From assembly GCA_030562195.1 (NCBI GenBank), contig JAUJPP010000005.1:29747106-29811105 (forward strand): DNA of 64,000 nucleotides, given 5' to 3'. The number at the start of each line of letters is the position of its first letter. Position 1 is the first letter of the stretch. Positions 23,995 to 34,683 of this stretch are shown one piece after another. The DNA comes from Nipponacmea schrenckii (taxonomy: Eukaryota; Mollusca; Gastropoda; Lottiidae). Position numbers and translations under genes: made by a program. Under the pieces are notes generated by a model that had not been told where the DNA came from, did not search any database, and worked only from the letters and a program-made list of their open reading frames with translations.

Positions 23995-24745
23995 TTCTAA
24001 ACACCGATGTTTAAGTTATAAACAGCGCTGTCAAGAGCATTATATAAGGGCCGAATTCTTAGGTTCTACTGCCGGTATTACAATTTATTTGTTCCTGATA
24101 TTGTCATGGCTTGGGTTGTGGCCTCAGTTCATAGACTGCGACTATATTTGTCATGCTTGCATGGATAAAGATTAGCCTATAGGCCTAGATTTTATTTTTA
24201 TAGATTATTCTTCAAGTCGCAAAATGATAAGATCCATTTTATAAATGATTTATAACATCGGCATAGGCCTAGGCCTACTTATCAAAATAAACATCCTGCG
24301 TTTTCTTGATTAAACATAACATGTTTAACGCAGAATATGTAAACACCAAACATATAATTTTTTTAAACACATGGTATATAAATATTACATATTAGGTGTT
24401 TAAAATGATGTTTAGATATTCGACACCAATGTTTAGTTTCATGAAATCGGTGTTTCATATTTTGATCTGGCATTTAAAAAACTATCTGGAATCGGTTTAC
24501 TTTCAATGTTGAACTGTTATTTTCACCAAATAAAATTCAAATTGTTTTAAAAATGTATTTTGGAGAGAATTAAACACATATTAAACGCTTGGTGTTTATT
24601 TTAAACATCATCAAATATACAGTAATTAAACATTTGATGTATAAGTTTTAAACACCCGCAGTTTAAGAACTAAATGCCATTTGTTTATTTTCTAAACGGA
24701 GTGTGTTTAAAAGTTAAACAGCTTAAACATCTATTTTTTACAGAT
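23995..24745. repeat. right cluster of TGTTTA/TAAACA motifs (candidate subterminal array)
   Basis: I counted about 19 TGTTTA or TAAACA hexamers, three near 23997-24030 and the rest at 24312-24728. The word TGTTTAAGTTATAAACA near 24009 and the word AAATATACAGTAATTAA near 24613 both also occur in or just beyond the left cluster (about 11631 and 11866). The array is looser than the left one and is upstream of the transposase-like gene. Confidence 0.65.
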
Positions 24746-25032
24746 TAATGTGCACCAACAGCTATTTCAGAATATATAGATATGGAAACACTTTTATAAA
24801 ATTGAATATTGCTTGTAACGTCCTTGTAATTTAATCTGACAATTAGATATAACATTAAGTAAGGAATATGCATATGTAATTCAAATATGGACAAGTGGAC
24901 AATGAAAAATCATTAAAGATCTATAAGTTTCATGATATAAAATACATGTATATCACAATAAATACTTACATAGGAGCTCATACATCTGCGATTGTTCAGA
25001 TATGATTCACTTAATATATATGAAATTTGATT

Positions 25033-26357
25033 TCAGCAGTTAAAATATAAACTTGAGTTGACATTATCATTCAATACAAATTTCCGACCAGAATACAGCT
25101 TGCAAATATTGAAACCATTTTCTTGTGTACTAATGAAAGTGTCACACCCGCTTTGCTTGCACATCAATGCGCATCCTACAGCTGACAAAATCAGCGAAGT
25201 TTCATATTTTAGAGTTTCAATGAATGAAAAACCTGCCTCGCGACACATTAAACCAAATATATCTGGCCTTGCTAATACTTCCACTTCACATACAGTTAGA
25301 ATGCCAGGATTTGATGAATTAATTGGGTTTATATACAGCATGTTACCGACTGTATTTGGCTCACAAATATAAAGGACATGCGTAGTTTCTGGCACAGATG
25401 TTTTTTCTCTGTAACATATTGGTCGGCTGTTATCCTGTAAATTCACTATTTCAAATTTGAAATTTTGAAATTCTCCAGGTAAACCTAAATGAAGAATTAT
25501 TTATAAATTAAATTCTATCTATCACGAAAAAAGTGCTAATTTCAAAATTGATTTAATACTATGTTAACAGCATTTTATAAGTGATTTTTAAAATAACAAA
25601 TCTTTATAGATAAACGGATAGAAAAAAAACGTTTTATTGGTAGTTTTAAAAAACATAACACAATATCATCCATCTGAGACAGTTCTACTTTAGTTTAAAT
25701 TCATTGCACAACGTGAACTTGAGTTATGAATTGAAATAGGTTAGACTGTAAATATAATAACGAACCAAGGCTATTTGTTGTTATTGCTATACCATATATG
25801 GTGTTTCTGGATCCCAGGTCGATGGTTAAAGATACTCTTGTATCAGATCCATCTTCCTCGGTGCGGAAACAGGTAGAACGATCCCCATCAACAGCGTTGC
25901 TGGCTACCATCCCGGGTATCTTTGATGTCGATGATGGATACACATTTTTTCCTCTGGCTACATTCCATGTCATACCTATTTTAACAAGAAAATCTTACAA
26001 AAAGAACAAGTGACAACGTTTAAATTAATATCAATTTAATGTGGGCAAATAGTAGGCTAATGTCGCTATCCTGGCAAATTCTCCCTCATTGCACACTGCA
26101 TGGCCTTGCCCGTCTTCATTAGCCGATAAGATGCAGAAGATTAGGACGTAAAACTCTATTCATTTCGTTTTTTTCCAACATTATATTCATATTCATTTCG
26201 TAATCTGCTCATGATAATGAAAATAATTCTATTGATATGCCATTGGTTGTAAAGCCCGAATGAAAAACAAGAAAAGTTATAACTTACATGTAACTGTACA
26301 CAATAAAAATCCAAATCCGAATAGTATTATCTTTAATGTAATTCTATAATTTTGCAT
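25033..26357 (-). CDS. secreted fucolectin-like (F5/8 C) plus PAN/apple-like protein
   Basis: Three minus-strand exons join in phase 1: 26357-26288, 25975-25766 and 25484-25033, totalling 732 nt and 243 residues. Exon 1 is a signal peptide (hydrophobic ILFGFGFLLCTVT). Exon 2 starts the eel-fucolectin-type domain: NVARGKNVYPSSTSK, SNAVDGD, then RVSLTIDLGS. Exon 3 completes it with PGILTVCEVEV, the usual closing strand. A Cys-rich PAN/apple-like module follows (CREAG, then CALMCKQSGCDTF, ending YFNC). Such proteins are secreted sugar-binding lectins of molluscan haemolymph or mucus; sugar specificity is not inferable. The complete structure suggests a functional gene. Confidence 0.8.
26050..26165 (+). 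mobile_element. SINE 3' fragment
   Basis: Carries the words CGCTATCCTGGCAAATTC, CACACTGCATGGCCTTGCCC and TTAGGACGTAAAACTC, which match the 3' halves of the tRNA-derived SINEs at 34027 and 48727. The tRNA head is absent. It lies within intron 1 of the lectin gene. Confidence 0.65.
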
Positions 26358-26369
26358 CCTGCACAAGTT

Positions 26370-27060
26370 TGTTTTCCATCCAATCCAATCTTTAAATTAG
26401 GAACTGTAAATACCGGAAGAGGAATTAATAAGTTCGATTATACTAAATATATCAAGTTTGTGGTCAAAACAGGAGGAAAAGTGCAGTAGATTTTCTGGCT
26501 ACATTTTTTTCAGTAGTCGATAATATTCCTCTTCTCATTTAATTAAAGTTCAAACTGATACAGCACAATGATTTACCATTACTAATGAAAAACTGGATAT
26601 TTTCCACCTTTTAAATAGTAAATTATGTGGAAGAAAACATCAATAAAGTCAATGGTGTATAAAGTGATTATTGTAAGATAGCTGGTAACAAGAAGTTATT
26701 TGTCAACACACGATTTAATTACATTATGTTTGACGTTTTCCTGTATATTGATTAATACACGCAGTGATTCTGTTTGTTAAATCATGTCATGTTCTAGTGA
26801 TTATGCGTCTCTTACAAAAGATCTAAAGTCTTAAATGGAAGTAAAACATAGATAGTTTTTTGGTTGGTAATTCTTACTACGTTCAAAAGACTTATTCACA
26901 TTGTTAACTATGCAGTATCAAAGTATTAGTATCAAACGTAACGGCAGAATGAAAAAAGTTTCTGTGACAGGAAATAACATCCAAATCTAGAATGAGTCTG
27001 TGTTAAAATAGAGAGAAAGTTTCTGTAAAGCATGTCTAGAGATAATGAAGAAATGTGTAC
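26370..27060. other. intergenic, no gene seen
   Basis: AT-rich region upstream of the lectin gene start, presumably including its promoter. No coding frame, repeat or RNA signature recognised. Confidence 0.35.
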
Positions 27061-28065
27061 AGGGGCGTAGAGTACGGAGGGGTGGTGGTTGTGGGGGTGT
27101 CGCACCCCCCGACCCCTTCTTTTACTGAACTCGTCGGTAAAACGCGGAATCGATCGATTAAACCGATTAATTTACCATTAAAAGTTAAAACCTTGTGATG
27201 GTTATGATCGGTCGATAAAAGACGGCAAGGTGGGACCGTCGGTAAAATAAAAAGTAACAACCTTGTGTTAGTAATGATGTTATCAGTAAACTGTCAACAT
27301 TAAAAGTATTTTTTTGACTGAAACTAACGGATTCGGTCGGTATAAGTTGGTTATGACTGGAGTCTTCGGTAAAACCGATACGCGATACCCTTGTTATCGG
27401 TAAGCTGTTCGTTATTTGAATTTGTCGGTAAAACGCGGAATTGGCCGATAGAAGAAGGTCATAGATGGAGCCGTCGGTAAAACCGATTTGTTAACCGAAA
27501 GAGTGAAAACCTTTTGTCTGTTAAGATGTTATCGGTAAACCGTTCGTCTTAATTAATGTGATTTTTACTAAACTTGTCGGTAAAACGCGGAATCGGTAGA
27601 AAATAGACGGTCATGGATGGGGAATGGAGCCTTCGGTAAAACCGATTTGCTGACCGAAAGAGTGGAAACGTTGTGTCAGTTATGATGTTATCGGAAAACT
27701 GTGATTTTTACTGAGCCGGGTTTCCTAGTTTGTAAAGTTTTCAAGGAAAGGACCCTCGAATCCCCCGCCACTGCAAGGGTCAACTACGAAGGCCTTTGGC
27801 CTGCAGGACTTGCCTTGGAAAAATCACCTTTCAGCCCCCCTCTCAGGCATATTCTAGATAAACCCCTGATTGATATGGTTTTAAAGGTTTAGGATTTGCT
27901 ATAACGATGGATTTCGCTCGTGTATAATATGTACTTAATAGTGCGAGTAAGTTATTTTTGCCCCCGGAAGAACACCTGTTCGTCGGTAAAACTTAGACGT
28001 TACACGTGTTCGTCGGTATAACTTAGACGTTACACCCCAGTCAAAATGGTCGCGCTACGCCCCTG
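27061..28065. repeat. degenerate GTCGGTAAAAC repeat tract
   Basis: The word GTCGGTAAAAC followed by GCGGAAT recurs near 27130, 27424 and 27574. Shorter TCGGTAAAACCGAT, GTTATCGGTAAACCG and TTCGTCGGTA variants run to 28025. The tract is more GC-rich than its surroundings and starts and ends with similar words (GGGGCGTAGAGTACGG and CTACGCCCCTGAACG), suggesting a bounded element with weak inverted ends. No coding content was found. Confidence 0.55.
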
Positions 28066-28469
28066 AACGTGTAGATCTGTAATATAAGGCCATATCTCAT
28101 AAGAGAAGATGAAATCTAGAGAACATCGAACAAATTATTTAGGGAGATTATCTATCAGGAGAGTCTCTGTATGAGAAATACCTATCTGTTGTTCCAAAAT
28201 ATCCTTTAAACAGAGAAAAGGAAATCATCATGGGGATAAAGGGCTATATTTGTAATTATGGGGGGGGGGGGTGGAATGGGCCTACAAGTAAGTTGTTAAA
28301 CAGTGGGTAAAAGTTGTGCTTCTTTTGATAGTTTATTGGCCAGGATTCTGTGGATAAAGAGGGAAGTCCCGTATGATTTGTTACAGGTCTGGTGGTATAA
28401 TGGTTTGGTTTTGAAGGTATTATGAGTAGGGTAGGGTGGGGCAAAACAATGTTTTGTACGGAAAACTCG

Positions 28470-28922
28470 TTAAAATAGTTGAGCATGCAGTTTTTCGGTA
28501 AGTTTCGGCAAAGGAGAAATGGATAAAATTATATCGGAAGTGGTAGGATGAGATGATGATGGTTGGTTGACTGAATCAGCAGCTTGATTGAAAGTCGATT
28601 GAGTGGGTTGATTTGCGGCTTGGGATGTAATTAAATTCATGCGTTGTTGTTGTTGATCATTCACTCGGACAGCGTTCGTGGGGGCGTCATCAGCAATATT
28701 TGTTACATCTTCACCATTGTTCTTGTCTGCAGGACTATCAGCGGGTCGCTCCTCATTATCGGCTGTTCTGTCAGTCCAAATATTCATAAAAGGAAGTCCT
28801 TGGTGAGGCTTGATGATGTGGAGAAGACAGAGAAAGCGAAGAGTTTCCAAAAGTAATCGAGTACCTCTGCATGTATAATGGACATAGTTAGATATTGACG
28901 CTGATTTTTCTTCATCGTACAA
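28470..28922 (-). CDS. hypothetical protein, low support
   Basis: A 150-codon minus-strand frame. Its second half is polar and low in complexity (Asp/Ala/Asn/Gln/Ser-rich, with a QQQQ run) and the first part is hydrophobic. A possible acceptor lies inside it (CATGCAG on the minus strand, about 28868). No family recognised, no clear start context, and it lies in repeat-rich surroundings. It may be a terminal exon or chance. Confidence 0.2.
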   Translation of the reverse strand: MYDEEKSASISNYVHYTCRGTRLLLETLRFLCLLHIIKPHQGLPFMNIWTDRTADNEERPADSPADKNNGEDVTNIADDAPTNAVRVNDQQQQRMNLITSQAANQPTQSTFNQAADSVNQPSSSHPTTSDIILSISPLPKLTEKLHAQLF

Positions 28923-29422
28923 AAGCCTCGGTTAAATTTTCACATAAAACTCGATGAAAGGGAATAATAGGGTTTACAGCTGGCAATGACATTGTTTATG
29001 TGGAAGTTCAGGGTTTACTATGTCAACGAAGAGCCGTCTGTTTATGGAAGCGCTTCACCTAAAGGCCATGTTCCCCAATTTTCGACTTTTGATTTACAGG
29101 AATTCGTATAATTTAATCGATTCCTCAAGCTAGGGACTTTGATTTTTGTGGGTTTTTTTTTATATTTATCTCAAGTAATGACCACTCATTTGAAGGCCCC
29201 TTGAGCTTTAAACACTAGGCCAATTACTGATTAGCTAAGCTTTTTTCTCGTTAAGACTAATGTTTGCCTGGTTGAATGAATGCTGAATCTCCCCCTTTCA
29301 TAGGATAGTCTCTGTTGATAACGCAAAGTGAAACAGTATATCCTGCTCGCACGATCACCTTTCTTAAGAGTCCACCTTCAATAAGCGACCACAATGGTAA
29401 ATAGTTACTGAAACAAACATCG

Positions 29423-29850
29423 TCATTTAAGATGTATCTTTAAATAAAACGGATTGGATTCTTCACCCCACACCTCAGGTACGTGTGGACAGGATAGTAT
29501 ATTATGAGTGCATATGAATTCCACGAATAACCCCAATAAAAGGAAAACAACATTTGAGATTTCGGTGGTAGATTGATATAATATGTATAGTAAAAGTAAG
29601 GGTAAGAAACTTTGTGTTTGTTTACTTTCCTCACCACGTGCAATAATCACTATAAATAAGAGTAATAAACCATTCTGCGCCATATATCTTTGACTTCTTT
29701 CCGTTCAGTAATAAATTAACTCCATCGGGATATATTTATTAAATAGGAGCTCATTAAGTTCGTCATTGTTTTTCTCTCCCGATTCATAGTTTTTTTTCAG
29801 CCATTTTGGCGAAGGAACAAATTTTTAGACTGAAGTGCGAAGTGCGCACT
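29423..29850 (-). repeat. left arm of a dispersed inverted block, with a signal-peptide-like frame
   Basis: On the minus strand this reads CCGATGGAGTTAATTTATTA, then an ATG at 29683 giving MAQNGLLLLFIVIIARG and a possible donor (CGTG|GTGAGG). The same sequence in opposite orientation lies at 31095-31430, and a third, plus-strand copy lies at 43540-43730. Only this copy keeps the frame; the others hit TAA within 12 codons. It may be a first exon copied with its flank, or a repeat. Confidence 0.45.
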
Positions 29851-29954
29851 TTCGTGTTTTAAAAAAAAGCCAAATGAGACTGGATAATAGAGGTTGGTGA
29901 AGATGGTTGCAATGAGGGTAGGTAAAACCGAATTTAGAGAATTTGGAGAATACC

Positions 29955-30935
29955 ATACATGTTGCAAATGTCACAAGCCAGTATATATTACCTCACGGTA
30001 ATGCTATCTGCGGGTTCAGCTCCCTTTAATAACATAACAACAGTATAGTTTGTGAAATTATGATTATTGTATGAAGGAATTGCAAAGGATGTTTTTCTGT
30101 TAAACGTATGGAGCACTTCGCTCATGTGCGGTTCAAAACCTATATAATCATACTGTCCATCATGTAACTCTGATCATTGTCATGAGTAAAATTCATGAAT
30201 GAGAGTTAAAGAGATCGTCACAAACACTAACGCAAACGCTATTATTTGTACAGGAAGTACATGCAAAATATAACGATAATGTAAGTGTTAGCGGGAATAA
30301 ACTAGTTGGGTCTTAGTTTCATAGTATCCAGGGTCTTAGTTTCGTAAACTAAGACCCTGGATACTATGAAACTAAGACCCTGTAGTAATTGTAAAATTCC
30401 AGCATATTTATCATTATATTATATCAATATCATGAATTATCATATGGCTGGGTTTTCTTTTGACCATCAAATGGAGGGGTTCGGCATGGTTTTAAGGGGT
30501 AGTTCGTCACCCCCCCCCCCCCCCGCAAATAAAAACGTGGTACCATGGGAAGCTTCAGAATCTATATAATTTATATGGGGGTAACTAATACCGCATTTAG
30601 AGGCTCATATCTGGCACCACCGTGGAGAATACCATAACCTGAGATATGCCCATCGTACCCTGGACCTCCTTCTCTCACAAGTGACACCTTGATGGAAACA
30701 TGTTGTTGCAAATGTTACAAGCCAGTATATATTACCTCTCGGCAGCATGATAGCATGATATCTGCGGCTTCAGCTCCTTTTTCACTCCTATATCCCTGGA
30801 GTTCGGGGGGTCACATCAATAACTTAACAACAGTATAGTTTGTGAACTTATGACTATTGTATGAAGGAATTGCAAGGGATGCTTTTCTGTTACACGTATG
30901 GAGACCTTCCCTCTTGCGCGGTTGAAAACCTCCTA
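29955..30935. repeat. direct duplication of about 180-230 bp
   Basis: The segment from about 29955 to 30145 recurs with changes at about 30708-30935. Shared words include AAGCCAGTATATATTACCTC, AACAACAGTATAGTTTGTGAA and TGTATGAAGGAATTGCAA. Both lie between the inverted arms at 29423-29850 and 31095-31430. No coding content was found. Confidence 0.6.
30308..30380. repeat. perfect 35-bp palindrome
   Basis: Arms 30308-30342 and 30346-30380 are exact reverse complements with a 3-base loop. Each arm holds GGGTCTTAGTTTCATAGTAT followed by CCAGGGTCTTAGTTT. Variants of the same words repeat directly at about 30950-31050. A strong cruciform or hairpin former. Confidence 0.9.
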
Positions 30936-31094
30936 AAGTTTCCTATAGTTAGGTCTGAGTTTCATAGTATCCAGGATCTTAGTTTCCTAGTGGATGTTAG
31001 TTTCATAGTATCCAGGGTCTTAGTTTCCTAGTTGGTCTTAGGTCTTAGGTCTTTGTTTTATAGACACCCCAAGAATGAGGATGACGAGATTGTG

Positions 31095-31430
31095 GTAACA
31101 AACCACGAGAGTGCGCACTTCCGTTTAAAAATCTGTTCCTTTCAGAAAATGGTTGAAAAAATTGGGAATCAATGACTAACTAGACTTCATGAGCTCCGAT
31201 TTAATAAATTTTGATATGAGTTCCGATTTAATAAATTTTGATATCCTGATGGAGTAATTTTATTACTGAACAGAAAGAAGTTAAAAATATATGGCGCAGA
31301 ATGGTTTATTACTGATATTTTAAGTTGATTATGAAAGTGGTGAGGAAAGTAAACAAACTCGGAGTGTCTTACTTTTACTTTTATTATACATATTATAAAA
31401 GTCGACAGGTAAAAATTTCAAATGTTGTTT
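31095..31430 (+). repeat. right arm of the inverted block at 29.4-31.4 kb
   Basis: Plus-strand counterpart of 29423-29850. It contains ATCCTGATGGAGTAATTTTA, ATATGGCGCAGAATGG and GGTGAGGAAAGTAAACAAAC. The short frame starting ATGGCGCAG is closed by TAA after 11 codons. Confidence 0.6.
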
Positions 31431-33020
31431 TTCTGTCATTTCCACATTTTTTTCCAAGTGAAAAGTATTTAAATAAACGTTTATTAAGGAAATGAAACAA
31501 AATTTATATTTTTCATGTGCCTCAAACAAGAGGTTTGTAGCTTTAATCTTTGATTGAAATTATAAAACCAAATATTGTCAATGATTATTTAGAAACATTA
31601 TCGAAGATTGATAGTCCCCGATAGCCTTTAAAACAAACATTTACACATGATAAAATAAAATATCTTACAATTTCAATATTATTAACACAAGCAGTTAGAC
31701 CTTGAAAACATAATTTTACCACGACGATCTCAGCAGATAATCAATTGATAATTCATAGAAAATCCATATATATGTACTTACTAATAATCAAGCTATTATA
31801 ATTTCACGTCAGCTACGAAAAGATACAAATTATTTCCTGAAATATTTAGTAGCAAAGTAGGCCTATTCCTAATGGATTGATATATTATATACTCTTTTTC
31901 CTGAAATATCTGAAAACTTTACATCAAATTCTGGGCTCTAAAAATATCTGAGAAGTTTAAACACAAAAAATCAACCGTTTTTTAATTTTCAATCACCAAA
32001 AAAGTTTTTGTAAATTTTACATTAATATTTAAAGTTCGTTATTGTTAGGTGCAAGAAAACTACTTACTGGACGTATTTAAGCCAAATAAACGCGCAATTC
32101 TAAAGAAATATGAGGGTTCTAGATTCAAAATTTTCTCATAGAACTGGTACAAATCATAAACTGATTGCAATGATCATTAACCTCATTTTTTTTTTTTTTT
32201 TGTCTTACACGTGTTTAGATTATATGGAAGTTTGGAATGAAATTTAATGAAAAGGTTTGAGATAGGCCTATATGATGAAGTTATTCCGAATCCTTTTATG
32301 CGCTTATCATCTTTCGTTTCATCCAAAACATGACTGACAATAATATAAGGGGGACTTTGTTTGCAGATAAACAAAGCTCTATGTTAAAATGATATGGTCT
32401 GGAAATGAGTGAGATTTTGTCATTTGTTTATCTTATTACAGTTTATTTTCTTAGCGGATGTTAGGATGCCGCTTGATTTAAATACAGTATCAAATGTTAG
32501 TGGCTCACGATTTCATGAACAGTTGGTGAATTGGGAGTCGAGGACGAGAGTCGGTGCTGTCTGTGCTGTGGTCTTTGCTCTATATATAACAATAGTGGAA
32601 CTCTGTACAGGGTGAGTCATTCATAGTTATTATTTTGAAATATAAAGCTTCTCTGTTCATTCAAGTATATTTGTTGAATAATCCGTTTTGCGTTTCATTG
32701 AACTAAATTGTCGGAGACCAACTGACACCTATACAACTGCTTACTGATAATTTTATTCTTGTTCTGGACATTGAAGTATAGAAGACGTTAAAGTCTCAAG
32801 TAAACATCTCGCTGGAGTAATCACCTAGAAAGATTAGATATCCATAACGTCTTATTATTTAATCCCTTAACTCAATCCTCAAATAACACAAAACCACAAG
32901 CAGGGTATCTTTTGTAGGCGTAAAATAGGCACAAGGCATTGGATTACATAATTTACCGAAATGCTCTTCAATATTTTTTTTATGGGGGTAAATTCATAAT
33001 CAAGAGGGTTTAACCCCATC
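31431..33020. other. intergenic, no assured gene
   Basis: AT-rich. A 68-codon plus-strand frame at 32409-32615 starts with a hydrophobic segment and ends at a good donor (GGTGAGT at 32611). It could be a 5' exon for the amidohydrolase gene at 34684, whose ATG also follows a splice acceptor, but nothing connects the two directly. Confidence 0.25.
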
Positions 33021-33026
33021 ATTTTC

Positions 33027-33680
33027 AGCTTCGATAAAACTAGTAAGACAAGCTGAAATTCTCAAGACCCAACCCTTTTTGGGGTTAATTCCGCTAGTAT
33101 TTTGTTCCACCCATTAAACGTCTGGCATAACATCAGAAAATTATAAAAATGTGAGAAATTTTTAAATTTAATTTTGGAATAAAAGGGGGATTTATTTATT
33201 ATTTAAGGATATATTCAAAACATATTGTAATTTCTAGCATTCCCTTTAAAAAACAGAAATAAGTTATTAAAACTATATTAAAGTGATTTAAAAGGTCTTC
33301 ATCCCTGTAGCCATTATTATATGTGTTACTCCAGGTATTGATTACCTTGATTACCAAAATGCTCGTTCATAATTTTAATATGGCAATTTTAAAATTAAGA
33401 TTTAACATATCATAACTCTTCAGCTTCGATAAAACTAGTAAGATAAGTAGAAGTATATCTAAAGACGATAGAATATTTAGCCATGAGATTTAATGTCATG
33501 CTAGTATTTCATATTTGACCCACTCTTCTCGTCTGGCATAACATCAGAATATTATAAGAATGTGATGACATTCTTGAAATTTAATTTACGGAGTCAAAAG
33601 GGGCTTTCATTCATACAGTAAGGGTATATTAGCAACACATATTGATAATTTTATCATTTGTTTATAAACAGAAACCAACA
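33027..33680. repeat. diverged direct duplication
   Basis: CAGCTTCGATAAAACTAGTA and GTCTGGCATAACATCAGA occur near 33027 and 33105, and again near 33420 and 33530. Related AT-rich sequence follows each. The two units are offset by about 393 bp and differ considerably in between. No coding content was found. Confidence 0.6.
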
Positions 33681-34026
33681 TTTTTAAATGTCTAAAACAG
33701 GATGTTAACTGATAAACTACTTAAACTTAAATAGATTTAAAGTATTTTTAATCTAGAATAATAATTGTAATGTTTACTTTAGAAACTATATATTAGTTCT
33801 GTGGATGAATAAATATTTAAATATCTCATCCGTTGACAAATTAACATAATATTATTATTATTAAATGATTGAAATTATATGACTACTTTCATAATTTAAT
33901 ATGACATACGAAAATACTTATGGCCTTTACAACGTTATTTAAATGTAAGAGGCATTATTATATAGTTTCGTATGCACTTAAATGAGATTGAGCATGTTTA
34001 TAGTTCCTTCAAAAACCAAATGGGAG

Positions 34027-34262
34027 TCCTGGTGGCTCATTGGGTTAGACGCTTGCCCGCTTACCTGAAGGTCCCGGGTTCAATCCCGGCAAAGGTCGAG
34101 ATTAACCTTCGGATTTTGTCAGCCATTTTTCCCCTTGTCGGTGATGCAGATCAGGCTTATGCCGCTGTCCTGGCAAAATTTCCCTCTTAGCACACTGCAT
34201 GGCATTGCCCGTCTTCGTGAAGCCCATAGTGTGCAGAAAAGTAGGACGTAAAACTACATTCA
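34027..34262 (+). mobile_element. tRNA-derived SINE
   Basis: The head resembles a tRNA gene. The A-box-like stretch TGGCTCATTGGGTTAGACG is followed 34 bases later by the B-box GGTTCAATCC. The tail (ATGCCGCTGTCCTGGCAAAA, GCACACTGCATGGC, AGGACGTAAAACTACATTC) is shared with copies at 26050 and 48727. The clover-leaf pairing of a functional tRNA is not maintained. Confidence 0.75.
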
Positions 34263-34683
34263 CAACATTTTCACAAACCAAAAGATTAAAAATATTTTAT
34301 ATAAGTTCTTTCCCTTGTTTATGAAAACCCGTCCAATTTTTATTTTTTTACTTATTTATTTATTTATTTTTTTTTTTAGCTCCCAATCACAACAACGCAT
34401 ATTAGATTTTGATAGAACTAATATTGTTCATTATCACATGTAAAAGAACAGTTCTATAGAAATTTATACTAAAGGTTGAATTATTTTCTGGTGATTGTTA
34501 CTGTACTGCAAAATATATTTATTTAAAATCAAACCTGTCTTTACGTGTATTTGACCTTGTTTGACAAGATATGTTTCCACTGAGCCTGACGTTGTCCGTA
34601 TTCATTATTCCAATTGAGTCAAACCTGTCCAAAATTAAATTGGTCTTTCAATCAAAGAATCGTATTTATTTTTCAGATTCAAT

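Larger units (their letters stand above)
11340..24745 (-). mobile_element. candidate large CACTA-like DNA transposon with two genes
   Basis: Proposed unit: left TGTTTA cluster, SAMD3-like gene, transposase-like gene, right TGTTTA cluster, both genes on the minus strand. It would be about 13.4 kb, including a secondary pearl-like insertion (12124-14278) and a LINE (15780-17425). Shared motifs on both sides and a transposase-like protein between them support the idea. Exact termini, terminal inverted repeats and a target-site duplication could not be identified, so the limits are approximate. Confidence 0.4.

Noticed and set aside
34027..34100. Functional tRNA gene
   Set aside because: A and B boxes are present, but acceptor and anticodon stems do not pair properly and the segment continues into a shared SINE tail.
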